Origin: Leucobacter weissii
GTDB taxonomy: Bacteria > Actinomycetota > Actinomycetes > Actinomycetales > Microbacteriaceae
Length of the DNA stretch: 64,000 nt
Assembly (NCBI RefSeq): GCF_017565745.1
Contig: NZ_JAGDYM010000005.1
Span: forward strand, 62,001-126,000
Direction: 5' to 3'
Part shown: positions 1 to 7,756 of the stretch, one piece after another
How positions within the stretch are numbered: the stretch's first letter is position 1
How the letters are laid out: each line of letters starts with the position of its first letter
Notes under the pieces: model-generated
The model's database searches: none
Seen by the model: the letters and a program-made list of their open reading frames with translations, nothing else
Told to the model about the DNA's origin: nothing
Translations under genes and position numbers: made by a program

Positions 1-117
1 CGGCGCCGCGGCGCTCTCCTCCGACGAGAAGAACACATCCACCGGCCGGTCGCCCGCGGTCTGCGGGATCAGGGCGCCGATGCCGCGACCCAGCCCCCCG
101 CGCTTCTTACCGGCCAT
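1..117 (-). CDS. parB: Chromosome partitioning protein ParB (5' end only)
   Basis: Only the first 39 codons are inside the window; the gene continues past the left edge. The N-terminus reads MAGKKRGGLGRGIGALIPQ, the basic GLGRGIGALIP signature that begins most chromosomal ParB proteins. This segment normally contacts the ParA ATPase and stimulates its hydrolysis. The ATG overlaps the 3' end of parA by 11 nt, so the two are probably translationally coupled. ParB binds the parS sites seen at 1939, 8500 and 8581 and spreads as a CTP-dependent clamp (family knowledge). The DNA-binding part of the protein cannot be assessed here. Confidence 0.93.
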   Translation of the reverse strand, partial: MAGKKRGGLGRGIGALIPQTAGDRPVDVFFSSEESAAAP

Positions 118-1012
118 CGTCGTGCTCCTTCGGGGTGGGCGCGCCGCGGCCGGCGATCTCGGCCGCGGCTTCGAGATAGGCGAGCGCGCCGATCGAGCGC
201 GAGTCGTACGCGTGAACGGTCTGTCCGTAGCTCGGCGCCTCCGAGACGCGCACCGAGCGCGGGATGACGGCGTCGAGCACCTCGTCGGCGAAGTGCTCGC
301 GCACCTCCTGCGCCACCTCCTGCGCCAGATTCGTGCGGGCATCGTACATGGTCAGCAGGATCGTCGAGACCCGCAACCGCGGATTGAGGTGCTTCTGGAT
401 GAGCTCGATGTTGCCGAGCAGCTGGCTCAACCCCTCGAGGGCGTAGTACTCGCACTGGATGGGGATGAGCACCTCGTCCGCCGCGACGAACGCGTTGACG
501 GTGAGCAGGCCGAGCGAGGGGGGGCAGTCGATGAAGACGTAGTGGAAGAACCGGTCGCTGCTCGAGAGGAAGCTCTGCAGCGCGGTGCGGAGCCGCTGCT
601 CCCGCGCGACGAGCGAGACCAGCTCGATCTCCGCGCCGGCCAGGTTGATCGTGCTCGGCACGCAGAACAGGCGCTGGTGATCGGTGCTGCGCTGGAGCGC
701 GTCGGAGATGCCGCTCTCGCCGAGCAGCACGTCGTAGACGCTCGTGACCTCGGGCCGGTGGGGCACTCCGAGCGCGGTCGATGCGTTGCCCTGGGGATCG
801 AGGTCGATCACGAGCACGTTCGCGCCGCGCCGCGCGAGCGCCGATGCGAGGTTGACCGTCGTCGTGGTCTTGCCGACGCCGCCCTTCTGGTTCGACACCG
901 TGATCACGCGCGTGAGCTCGGGCAACGGCGACGGGGCCTCGTCCAGCAGACGCCGGCGCCGCACCCGGTCGGCGAGCTGGTCGCCTACCGGCGCATCATC
1001 GGCTTTGCTCAT
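107..1012 (-). CDS. parA: Chromosome partitioning ATPase ParA (Soj family)
   Basis: ParA/Soj-type Walker ATPase that moves ParB-parS nucleoprotein complexes and segregates the origin. The 301-residue product begins MSKADDAPVG. It carries a deviant Walker A motif (KGGVGKTTTTVNLA) about 40 residues in, the IDLDPQGNAS switch, and the IDCPPSLGLLTVNA Walker B region. The frame stays open 36 codons further upstream, but this ATG has a good GAGGAACG ribosome-binding site and gives the usual family length. It is the second gene of a rsmG-parA-parB minus-strand series, separated from rsmG by a 299-nt hairpin-rich spacer, so it may have its own promoter. Coordinates assume the internal start. Confidence 0.96.
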   Translation of the reverse strand: MSKADDAPVGDQLADRVRRRRLLDEAPSPLPELTRVITVSNQKGGVGKTTTTVNLASALARRGANVLVIDLDPQGNASTALGVPHRPEVTSVYDVLLGESGISDALQRSTDHQRLFCVPSTINLAGAEIELVSLVAREQRLRTALQSFLSSSDRFFHYVFIDCPPSLGLLTVNAFVAADEVLIPIQCEYYALEGLSQLLGNIELIQKHLNPRLRVSTILLTMYDARTNLAQEVAQEVREHFADEVLDAVIPRSVRVSEAPSYGQTVHAYDSRSIGALAYLEAAAEIAGRGAPTPKEHDDGR

Positions 1013-1118
1013 CGTTCCTCGTGGGGAGTCGGGGTTTCGGGGTTTCGGGAATGGACGAGCCAAGTCTACCCAGGCGCCGGTGGGATCGCGCTCCCGCCCG
1101 GGGTCTTTCGAAGTCGTC

Positions 1119-1272
1119 ATCCTGCGTGTGCGAAGCGAATCGCAGGATCCACCCCGAAGGGATTCTGTAACTCGTCAACCGATCCCGTGACCGGGATCGC
1201 ACGATTCGCTCGGAAGAGAACACGGCGTGTTCTCTCTCGAATCGTGGTGGCGCCACTGCGCCAGTACGGCGC
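1119..1272. repeat. Hairpin array in the rsmG-parA spacer (REP-like)
   Basis: The 299-nt interval between parA and rsmG (1013-1311) contains no gene but has five successive inverted repeats: ATCCTGCG/CGCAGGAT (1119-1126, 1141-1148); CGATCCCG/CGGGATCG around TGAC (1180-1199); a long interrupted stem with arms ACGATTCG/CGAATCGT and AGAGAACAC/GTGTTCTCT (1201-1245); the palindrome GTGGCGCCAC (1247-1256); and GCGCC/GGCGC (1258-1272). No T-tract follows, so a classical terminator is not supported. It could be a REP or MITE-like element, an RNA structure in the rsmG-parA transcript, or an attenuator before parA. The symmetry is directly visible; the function is unknown. Confidence 0.6.
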
Positions 1273-1311
1273 GCAAAGCGATGCTCTGCTCCGAGCGCCT
1301 TGGTCCGCGGA

Positions 1312-1938
1312 TCATCGGCGCACGCGGGCCCGGAACACCCTCGTGGTCTCGGCGAGCACCCCGGCCCCCAGCTCCTCGACCCGCGCCTCATCGACGCCGA
1401 AACGACGCAGCTGCTTCTGCGCGGCCTCGATCTCCGCGTCGACCGCCGCTCCTTTGAGCAGCAGCAGCTCCCCGCCGTCCCGGAGCAGCGGTGCGGAGAT
1501 GGGCACCAGCTTGCGCAGGGCGGTCACCGCACGCGCGGTGACCTGGTCGGCCTCGAACGCTCCGTGGAACTCCTCCGCACGACCGCGCTGAACCGTGACG
1601 TTCGCCAGTCCCAGCCGGTCGGCCTGCTCGCCGAGCCAGGCGCAGCGGCGCTCCATGGGCTCGATCAGCCGGAAGCGGGCATCGGGGCGGACGATGGCGA
1701 GCACCAGGCCGGGCATGCCTCCGCCGGTGCCGATGTCGGCGACCGTGGCGTCCGGTTCGATCAACGGCGCGAGCACGGCGCTGTTGAGCAGATGCCTGGT
1801 CCAGAGTCGTTCCGGCTCCTTCGGTCCGATCAGGCCCAGGGGCTCTCCGCGCGCGCCCAGCTCGGCGGCGAAGGCGCGCAGGACATCGATACGCGGGCCG
1901 GCGATCGCCGCCGCCGCCGCGGGCTCTGCCTCGATCAT
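1312..1938 (-). CDS. rsmG: 16S rRNA (guanine-N7) methyltransferase RsmG (GidB)
   Basis: SAM-dependent methyltransferase that makes m7G in the 530 loop of 16S rRNA (G527 in E. coli numbering); loss usually gives low-level streptomycin resistance. The 208-residue product has the RsmG hallmarks ERLWTRHLLNS, VADIGTGGGMPGLVLAIVRP (SAM-binding motif I, about residue 66-85) and the VTARAV motif. The start is the only ATG/GTG/TTG in frame after the jag stop codon. The 16 bases immediately before this ATG are a parS site, leaving no room for a normal Shine-Dalgarno sequence. Neighbours (jag upstream, parA-parB downstream) are the standard actinobacterial origin order. Confidence 0.95.
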   Translation of the reverse strand: MIEAEPAAAAAIAGPRIDVLRAFAAELGARGEPLGLIGPKEPERLWTRHLLNSAVLAPLIEPDATVADIGTGGGMPGLVLAIVRPDARFRLIEPMERRCAWLGEQADRLGLANVTVQRGRAEEFHGAFEADQVTARAVTALRKLVPISAPLLRDGGELLLLKGAAVDAEIEAAQKQLRRFGVDEARVEELGAGVLAETTRVFRARVRR

Positions 1939-1954
1939 GGTTTCACGTGAAACA
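1939..1954. promoter_or_regulatory. parS site abutting the rsmG start codon
   Basis: GGTTTCACGTGAAACA matches the parS consensus TGTTTCACGTGAAACA at 15 of 16 positions. It occupies exactly the 16 bases before the rsmG start codon, so ParB bound here would cover the translation-initiation region in DNA and could block or pause transcription. Confidence 0.88.
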
Positions 1955-1979
1955 CGAGCGCGGTCTCCGACAACCCGCG

Positions 1980-2504
1980 CTACCGCTCGCTGACGACGAG
2001 ACGCCGCGCACGCCCTTCGCCGCGGGACTCCGAGTGATACCCGCGCTCGGCGACGAGATCGTGCACGAGCTTGCGCTCGTAGGACGACATCGGCTCGAGC
2101 TCCACTTCGCTCCGGCCCGCCGCGAGCTGCGCGATCGCGGCATCGACCAGACCACGGAGCTCTCCGGCCCGCGCCTCGCGCGATCCGCCGATGTCGAGGA
2201 TCAGTCGCGAGAACCGACCGGTCTCGCTCTGCACCGCGAGCCTCGTGAGCTCCTGCAGCGCCTGGACGGCGTCGGGGGTCGAGAGCAGATCGAGATCCTC
2301 GCCCCCGCCGGCGACCGAGAGATACGCCCGTCCGTTGCCGACCGAGAGGTCGAGATCCCCGTCGAGATCCGCGATGTCGAGCAGGCCCTCGATGTAGTCC
2401 GCCGCGAAATCGCCCTCGGCCTCGAGTTGCTCGACCGTCTGCTCGCCGGGTTGTTCAACCCCGACCTCGTCCTGCGGCTGCGCCGCACCAGCTTGTTCGC
2501 TCAT
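1980..2504 (-). CDS. jag: Jag/KhpB-like R3H-domain RNA-binding protein
   Basis: 174-residue protein of the Jag/EloR/KhpB family, an RNA-binding protein next to yidC in most Gram-positive origin regions and linked in other species to cell elongation. An acidic, Gln/Glu-rich N-terminal segment (about residues 1-35) is followed by a KH-like domain and a C-terminal R3H domain with the core SSYERKLVHDLVAERGYHSES near residues 140-160. The classical N-terminal Jag-N domain of firmicute homologues is absent, as is usual in actinobacteria. The gene is co-oriented with yidC upstream and rsmG downstream. RNA targets are unknown. Confidence 0.9.
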   Translation of the reverse strand: MSEQAGAAQPQDEVGVEQPGEQTVEQLEAEGDFAADYIEGLLDIADLDGDLDLSVGNGRAYLSVAGGGEDLDLLSTPDAVQALQELTRLAVQSETGRFSRLILDIGGSREARAGELRGLVDAAIAQLAAGRSEVELEPMSSYERKLVHDLVAERGYHSESRGEGRARRLVVSER

Positions 2505-2581
2505 CGTTCCAGCCTACTTCTTCGCCGTGCTCATGTTCTCGCCCTGCGCGCCTCTCCGCGGTGCCTATTCCCTCGCGGTAC

Positions 2582-3520
2582 TCATTTTTTCTTCTTGGCG
2601 CGCTTCGCGCTCTTCGGCTGCTGCCGCTGGCCCTGCTGCGCCGCAGGCTTCTGCTCGCGGCCGGCGTCCTCCTCCGGCAGCTTGCCCTTCGCCTTGAGCC
2701 TGGCCTGGCGCGCCCGCCACGCCTCGCTGCCGGGAGTCGGCATGCTCTGGATCACGATGTACTGCTGTCCCATCGTCCAGAGGTTCGAGGTGAACCAGTA
2801 GATGTTGAGCGCCAGGGGGAAGGCGACGCCGGAGAACAGGAAGGCGAAGGGGATGATGTAGAGCAGGATCTTCTGCTGCCGGTACATCGGCGAGTTCTTG
2901 GTCTCGTCGGAGACGTTCTTCGACATGATCTGCAGCTGCGTGAAGAACTGCGACGCGATCATCAGGACCACGATGACGCCGAGCAGGATGACCACCGTCC
3001 ACTGCCCCTGCTCCCAGCCCTGGGTGAAGGTCATCTTGAGCGGCGCGCCGAAGACCGTGGCGGCGTTGAAGCTCTCGGTGAGCTGCTGATCCATGAACGC
3101 GACGCCCTGCTTGCCCTCCGAGGCGCCGCGCAGCACGTAGAACAGGGAGAAGAAGATGGGCATCTGCACGAGGATCGGCAGGCAGGAGGAGAACGGGTTC
3201 GTGCCGTGCTTCTTGTAGAGGGCCATCGTCTCGCGACTCATGGCCTCGCGCGAGAACTGGTCGCTCTTGCCCTTGTACTTCTCCTGGATCTTCTTCATCT
3301 CCGGGGCGAGATCCATCATGCGGCGCTGCGCCTTGATCTGGCGCACGGTCACGGGGATCAGCGCCGAGCGCACCACGATCACCAGGCCGAGGATCGAGAG
3401 CACCCAGGTGAGCCCGGAGGCGGGGTCCATCCCGATCCAGGTGAAGAGCTGGTGCCAGAGCATCAGCACCAACTCGACCAGCCAGCGCAGCGGCCAGAGT
3501 AACGTCTCGATGAAATCCAC
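2582..3520 (-). CDS. yidC: Membrane protein insertase YidC
   Basis: 312-residue polytopic insertase of the YidC/Oxa1/Alb3 family, which inserts and folds membrane proteins alone or with SecYEG. The N-terminal helix is followed by the positively charged loop RQIKAQRRMMDLAPEMKKIQ; the conserved hydrophilic-groove arginine is in VVRSALIPVTVRQ (about residue 51). NPFSSCLPILVQMPIFFSLFYVL and ALNIYWFTSNLWTMGQQ are typical family signatures. The C-terminus is Lys/Gln-rich (KSAKRAKKKK), as in YidC forms that touch the ribosome. It lies 6 nt after yidD in the rpmH-rnpA-yidD-yidC-jag minus-strand operon. Confidence 0.97.
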   Translation of the reverse strand: MDFIETLLWPLRWLVELVLMLWHQLFTWIGMDPASGLTWVLSILGLVIVVRSALIPVTVRQIKAQRRMMDLAPEMKKIQEKYKGKSDQFSREAMSRETMALYKKHGTNPFSSCLPILVQMPIFFSLFYVLRGASEGKQGVAFMDQQLTESFNAATVFGAPLKMTFTQGWEQGQWTVVILLGVIVVLMIASQFFTQLQIMSKNVSDETKNSPMYRQQKILLYIIPFAFLFSGVAFPLALNIYWFTSNLWTMGQQYIVIQSMPTPGSEAWRARQARLKAKGKLPEEDAGREQKPAAQQGQRQQPKSAKRAKKKK

Positions 3521-3526
3521 CTGTGA

Positions 3527-3832
3527 TCAGGCCTTTCGCTGAGCCGGGCGAACGAATCCGCGTGAATTGACAGAGAACTTGGGATGTTTGCGCTCGGGCG
3601 CGTCGTCGACGCCTCCGCGCGTCAGAGGATTGCAGCGGATGAGGCGCCAGACGGTGAGTACGACTCCGGCAACGAAACCCTGACGTTGAAACGCGTCACA
3701 AGCGTAGCGGGAACAACTGGGATAATACCTGCAGACCTGCCCGTAGAGGGGGGAGATCACCGCTCGGTAGACGAGCATCACGGCAATCGCCGCGTTGCGC
3801 GGCAGCAGCCACAGCTCGTACAGGATCCTCAC
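3527..3832 (-). CDS. yidD: Membrane protein insertion efficiency factor YidD
   Basis: 101-residue small membrane-associated protein assisting YidC-dependent insertion. It has the diagnostic YRAVISPLYGQVCRYYPSCSRYA segment (about residues 22-44, with the Cys pair CRYYPSC) and LIRCNPLTRGGVD. The ATG overlaps the rnpA stop by 4 nt (ATGA), so translational coupling is likely. About 20 residues beyond the family core form a basic tail of unknown role. Position between rnpA and yidC is universal in this operon. Confidence 0.95.
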   Translation of the reverse strand: MRILYELWLLPRNAAIAVMLVYRAVISPLYGQVCRYYPSCSRYACDAFQRQGFVAGVVLTVWRLIRCNPLTRGGVDDAPERKHPKFSVNSRGFVRPAQRKA

Positions 3833-4191
3833 GATCGCACTCGGCGATCCTGTTGCCGGTGCAGTTTGGCGAGGAGCCTGAGGATCTCGTGCTGGAGCTC
3901 GCCGAAGTCGGCGGCGGCGCTGGCCGGGAGCGCACGGATCACCACGTCCGCTCCCGCGCAGCCCTGTTGGAGCGCGTGATCGGCCACCGCCTTCATCCTG
4001 CGTCTGACGAGGTTGCGCGTGACCGCGTTGCCGACCGCCTTCGAGACGATGAATCCGAAGCGGGCGGGGGCCGAGGGATCCTCACGGGCGTTCACATGCA
4101 TCACGCAGTAGGCTCCGCCCGAGCGGGCCCCCCCGCGAACGACCCGACGGTAGTCGTCGCCCCGGGTGATCCGATGCTGCCGCGCGGGCAC
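3829..4191 (-). CDS. rnpA: Ribonuclease P protein component
   Basis: Protein subunit of RNase P, which helps the catalytic RNA remove 5' leaders from tRNA precursors. With the GTG start at 4191 the protein is 120 residues, begins VPARQHRITRGDDYRRVVRGG and fits the family length; the reading frame is open further upstream but that part would cover rpmH. The RNR signature is seen as AVGNAVTRNLVRRRMKAV (about residues 55-72). rpmH ends 10 nt upstream and yidD overlaps the 3' end by 4 nt. The start is the least certain part. Confidence 0.93.
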   Translation of the reverse strand: MPARQHRITRGDDYRRVVRGGARSGGAYCVMHVNAREDPSAPARFGFIVSKAVGNAVTRNLVRRRMKAVADHALQQGCAGADVVIRALPASAAADFGELQHEILRLLAKLHRQQDRRVRS

Positions 4192-4201
4192 TGGGACGCG
4201 A

Positions 4202-4339
4202 TCAGGCGGTGAGCTTGCTGCGACCCTTGCCGCGCCGGGCCGAGACGATGGCGCGTCCGGCGCGGGTGCGCATGCGCGCACGGAATCCGTGCACCTTGGC
4301 ACGACGTCGGTTGTTGGGCTGGAACGTACGCTTGCTCAT
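4202..4339 (-). CDS. rpmH: 50S ribosomal protein L34
   Basis: 45-residue basic protein starting [19 protein letters not shown] and ending KGRSKLTA, a full match to bacterial L34. It sits divergently from dnaA across a 423-nt intergenic region and heads the rpmH-rnpA-yidD-yidC-jag operon. A strong sigma-70-type promoter reads into it from 4490 to 4462. Confidence 0.98.
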   Translation of the reverse strand: MSKRTFQPNNRRRAKVHGFRARMRTRAGRAIVSARRGKGRSKLTA

Positions 4340-4461
4340 GATCGTTGAGACTCCGTGACTGCAGAACTCGGACTGTTGGGCGCTGCCGCGATCGGAACAG
4401 GGATCCCGGAGCAGAGGTCATGCGGACGACTCATCTGCATGAGGCCCACTACAAGAGGATT

Positions 4462-4490
4462 ATTCTACGTGCCTCGTCCCGCTGAGTCAA
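4462..4490 (-). promoter_or_regulatory. rpmH operon promoter
   Basis: On the minus strand, TTGACT (4490-4485) and TAGAAT (4467-4462) are separated by exactly 17 nt, close to the ideal housekeeping sigma promoter. It lies about 120 nt upstream of the rpmH ATG. The rest of the 4340-4762 spacer holds the dnaA promoter below and otherwise no feature that I can identify. Confidence 0.72.
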
Positions 4491-4574
4491 AGCGGAACGG
4501 AGAGCAAAATACTCAGTAGACACCATCGAGGTCTGCCGCACCCTTGTCCGGTCGGCGTGTCGCCCAAATCCGAC

Positions 4575-4603
4575 TTGCCTGTGGAGAATTCTGTGAGTAC
4601 CGT
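4575..4603 (+). promoter_or_regulatory. Candidate dnaA promoter with an internal DnaA box
   Basis: TTGCCT (4575-4580), a 17-nt spacer and TACCGT (4598-4603) form a plausible promoter about 160 nt before the dnaA GTG. TGTGGAGAA at 4580-4588 (reverse complement TTCTCCACA, 8 of 9 to the DnaA-box consensus) lies in the spacer, consistent with DnaA autorepression. Inference from sequence only. Confidence 0.5.
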
Positions 4604-4762
4604 TGTCGCTATTGTTCCTGGCTCGGCGATATCACTCCCTGGAAGCGACCGTATCGCCCCGAAACTGTTCGCTCCGTCGAATGCCCGGAGCACAGCTACC
4701 GGGGTCGTCGCACGTCGTCGGTAGCCGAGATCAGCAATAGCCGAAGCGACCGTGGTGGATGA

Positions 4763-6178
4763 GTGACTGAAGACGATGTGCAGCGCGTATGGGCGCAGGT
4801 CACCCGCTCAGTGATGGCTGATCCCGAGGTCGGTCCGACGGTCGGCGCCCAGTTGGCTCTTGCGGTGCCGCGCGGGGTCGGCGCGGGCACGCTCTACCTG
4901 GCGGTGCAGCACGAGTTCACTCTGAAGCTGCTCGAGAACCGGCTGCGGCCGGCGATCATGAGCGCCGTGGCCGGCCTCCCCGAGGCGGCCGAGATCAAGA
5001 ACTACATCGTGCTCGTCGATGCAGAGGTCGAGCCGGATCTCGACCAGGATCCGGAACTCGAGCGGAGGGAGGACTCGGTCCCGAGCAGCGCGCCGGTCCG
5101 CCCGGTCGAGGAGTTCATGAGCCGCAGCGGGACGGGCGATCCGGGCGAGAGCCATCTCAACGACAAGTACCGTTTCGACACCTTCGTGATCGGACAGTCC
5201 AACCGGCTCGCGCACGCGGCGGCGGTCGCCGTCGCCGAGGCCCCGGGGCGCGCCTACAACCCGCTGTTCATCTACGGCGACTCCGGACTCGGGAAGACCC
5301 ATCTCCTGCATGCGATCGGTCACTACGCCCGCGAGCTCTACGACGGGATCCGCGTCCGCTATGTGAGCTCGGAGGACTTCACCAACGATTTCATCAACTC
5401 GATCGCGAACAACGAGGGAGCGGCCTTCCACACCCGCTACCGCAGCGTGGACCTGCTGCTCGTGGACGACATCCAGTTCCTGGAGGGCAAGGCGGAGACG
5501 CAGGAGGCCTTCTTCCACACCTTCAACACGCTTCACGATCACAACAAGCAGGTGGTCATCACCAGCGATGTCCAGCCGAAGCAGTTGCGCGGCTTCGAGG
5601 ACCGCATGCTGTCGAGATTCGAGTGGGGTCTGCTCACCGACATCCAGGCGCCCGACCTCGAGACCCGGATCGCGATCCTGCGGAAGAAGGCCCAGAGCGA
5701 AGGCATCGATATCGGTCACGACATCCTGGAGTTCATCGCCTCCAAGTTCACGTCGAACATCCGGGAACTCGAGGGCACGCTCATCCGGATCACCGCTTTC
5801 GCCAGCCTGAACGGCCAGCAGATCGAGATGCCCCTCGTCCACACGGTGCTGAAGGACCTGATCACCTTCGACGAGGACAACGAGATCCAGCCGAACGACA
5901 TCGCCAGCCACACCGCCGAGTACTTCAACATCGCCCTCGACGACCTGTACGGGCCCTCCCGGGCGCAGCAGATCGCCACGGCCCGGCAGATCGCGATGTA
6001 CCTCTGCCGCGAGCTCACGCCGCTCTCCCTTCCGAAGATCGGCAACCTCTTCGGCGGCCGCGATCACACGACCGTGATGTACGCCCACAAGAAGATCGCC
6101 CAGCTCATCGCGGAGCGGCGCTCGATCTTCAATCAGGTGACCGAGCTGACCACGAAGATCAAGCAGAGCACGCGGTAG
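4763..6178 (+). CDS. dnaA: Chromosomal replication initiator DnaA
   Basis: 471-residue AAA+ initiator that binds DnaA boxes and opens oriC. N-terminal domain I starts (V)TEDDVQRVWAQV; a short acidic linker (domain II) follows; domain III has Walker A GDSGLGKTHLLHA (about residues 173-185) and Walker B LLLVDDIQF; domain IV carries GRDHTTVMYAHKKI, the DnaA-box-binding signature, near residues 430-443. GTG is chosen because an ATG four bases upstream runs into a TGA at once. The linker is short compared with Streptomyces DnaA. oriC follows directly, then dnaN. Confidence 0.98.
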   Translation: MTEDDVQRVWAQVTRSVMADPEVGPTVGAQLALAVPRGVGAGTLYLAVQHEFTLKLLENRLRPAIMSAVAGLPEAAEIKNYIVLVDAEVEPDLDQDPELERREDSVPSSAPVRPVEEFMSRSGTGDPGESHLNDKYRFDTFVIGQSNRLAHAAAVAVAEAPGRAYNPLFIYGDSGLGKTHLLHAIGHYARELYDGIRVRYVSSEDFTNDFINSIANNEGAAFHTRYRSVDLLLVDDIQFLEGKAETQEAFFHTFNTLHDHNKQVVITSDVQPKQLRGFEDRMLSRFEWGLLTDIQAPDLETRIAILRKKAQSEGIDIGHDILEFIASKFTSNIRELEGTLIRITAFASLNGQQIEMPLVHTVLKDLITFDEDNEIQPNDIASHTAEYFNIALDDLYGPSRAQQIATARQIAMYLCRELTPLSLPKIGNLFGGRDHTTVMYAHKKIAQLIAERRSIFNQVTELTTKIKQSTR

Positions 6179-6601
6179 CCGTCGACGCCGTTGTCCACAG
6201 GATACGTCTCTTCTGTGTATAACTCGGAGCAAGTCGCCGGTAGTTGTGCACAAGGCCCGTAACCTTGTGGATACCTGCTGTTTCCCAAACTTCCGCATCA
6301 TCCTGCGGATCCAGGATTATTCGTCACCTCATCACAACTCACACGGGTGTAGTTTCCCCGTGCTTTCTGGGAAGCCGTGAGTTATCCACATTTTCCACAG
6401 GGGTTATTACTATTACAGTTACCCATCACAACGAATCGATATTCGATCACAGGATCGGCGAACTCCTCCGAGCGGACGATCCGGACGAACGATCCTCCGC
6501 GGCAGGATCAGATGCTCTCGATCCGGGAGTGTGCAAAGATTGTGGGGCATCACCACCCTGCGCCGGCCCGGGTCGCGCACCCGTTTGCTCGAGGAGCCTC
6601 C
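6179..6601. other. Origin of replication oriC (dnaA-dnaN intergenic)
   Basis: 423 nt without a gene. DnaA boxes visible: TTGTCCACA (6191-6199), TGTGTATAA (6214-6222, reverse strand), TTGTGCACA (6244-6252, nearly palindromic), TGTGGATAC (6266-6274, reverse), consensus TTATCCACA (6382-6390) and TTTTCCACA (6391-6399) directly abutting it. An AT-rich stretch follows (6400-6450), a likely unwinding element. ATCCTG/CAGGAT (6300-6317) is a small inverted repeat. The dnaN promoter must also be in this interval. Confidence 0.9.
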
Positions 6602-7744
6602 ATGCGTTTCATCGTCAACCGCGACATCTTCAGTGAGGCGGTGTCGTTCGCCGCGAAGCTCCTTCCGCAGCGGCCGACGCAACCGCTCCTCAGCGGTGTG
6701 CTCATCGAAGCGGCCGACGGCGAGTTGACCCTCTCGTCGTTCGACTATGAGACCTCGGCTCGCACCTCCGTCGCTGCGGAAGTGCTGGAAGGCGGCCGTT
6801 CGCTGGTCTCCGGTCGGCTCCTCGGCGAGATCGCCCAGCGTCTGCCGCACTCCGATGTGGAGGTCTCCCTCGACGATGCGCGCGTGCAGTTGCGCTGCGG
6901 ATCCGCCTCCTTCGGACTGCCGGCGATGCCCGTGGAGGAGTATCCTCAGGTGCCGAGGATCGACACGGTCTCGGGCGCGGTTCCCGCCGAACTGTTCGCC
7001 GACGCGGTCGCACAGGTCTCCCTCGCCGCGTCGAAGGACGATGTCACTCCGGTCATCACCGGGGTCCAGCTGGAGATCTCCGAGAACTCCCTGACGCTCA
7101 CCGCCACCGATCGGTACCGGGTCGCGACCCGGCGCATCGACTGGGAGCAGCAGGGCGCCGATGCGCACCTCTCCGCACTGGTGCCCTCCAAGGTCATCGT
7201 GGAGGTGGGGAAGTCCTTCTCCGGGTCCGGTACGGTGAGCGTCTCCATCGTCAAGGACGGAGAGCGCGAGCTGATCGCGTTCAGCGCGGGAAACAAGACC
7301 GTCACATCCCTGCTGATCAAGGGCAACTACCCTCCGGTCGGCCGGCTCTTCCCCGAGGGCATCGAGAACTACGCGGTGGTGAGCACCGCTGATCTCGTCG
7401 AGGCGGTCGGACGCGTGGGTCTGGTGCTGGAGCGCGAGGCGGCGCTGCGATTCTCCTTCGTGGAGGGACGGGTGACGCTGGAGGCCGCGGGCACCGAGGC
7501 GGCGCAGGCCGTCGAGACGCTCGATGCGCATCTCGTCGGCGATGAGATGGTCGTGTCGCTGAAGCCCCAGTTCCTGCTGGACGGACTGCGGTCGACGCAC
7601 GCGGAGTTCGCGCGGATCGGCTTCACCCGCACCGAGAATGCGAGCAAGCCGGGACCGGTGCTCATCACGAGTCAGCGGAGCAAGGACGATGCCGGCGAGG
7701 AGAGCTTCCGCTACCTGCTGCAGCCGAATCTGCTCCTGCGGTAG
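6602..7744 (+). CDS. dnaN: DNA polymerase III subunit beta (sliding clamp)
   Basis: 380-residue processivity clamp starting MRFIVNRDIFSEAVSFAAKLLPQRPTQ. It has the three-fold repeated clamp domains, the TPVITGVQLE and LTATDRYRVATR motifs of the middle domain, and a C-terminus ending SFRYLLQPNLLLR that resembles the hydrophobic-cleft residues used by clamp partners. The frame is open to 6377, but the ATG at 6602 follows GAGGAGCCTC and matches the family start exactly. recF starts 12 nt after the stop. Confidence 0.98.
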   Translation: MRFIVNRDIFSEAVSFAAKLLPQRPTQPLLSGVLIEAADGELTLSSFDYETSARTSVAAEVLEGGRSLVSGRLLGEIAQRLPHSDVEVSLDDARVQLRCGSASFGLPAMPVEEYPQVPRIDTVSGAVPAELFADAVAQVSLAASKDDVTPVITGVQLEISENSLTLTATDRYRVATRRIDWEQQGADAHLSALVPSKVIVEVGKSFSGSGTVSVSIVKDGERELIAFSAGNKTVTSLLIKGNYPPVGRLFPEGIENYAVVSTADLVEAVGRVGLVLEREAALRFSFVEGRVTLEAAGTEAAQAVETLDAHLVGDEMVVSLKPQFLLDGLRSTHAEFARIGFTRTENASKPGPVLITSQRSKDDAGEESFRYLLQPNLLLR

Positions 7745-7756
7745 CGGAGCCCGCCC

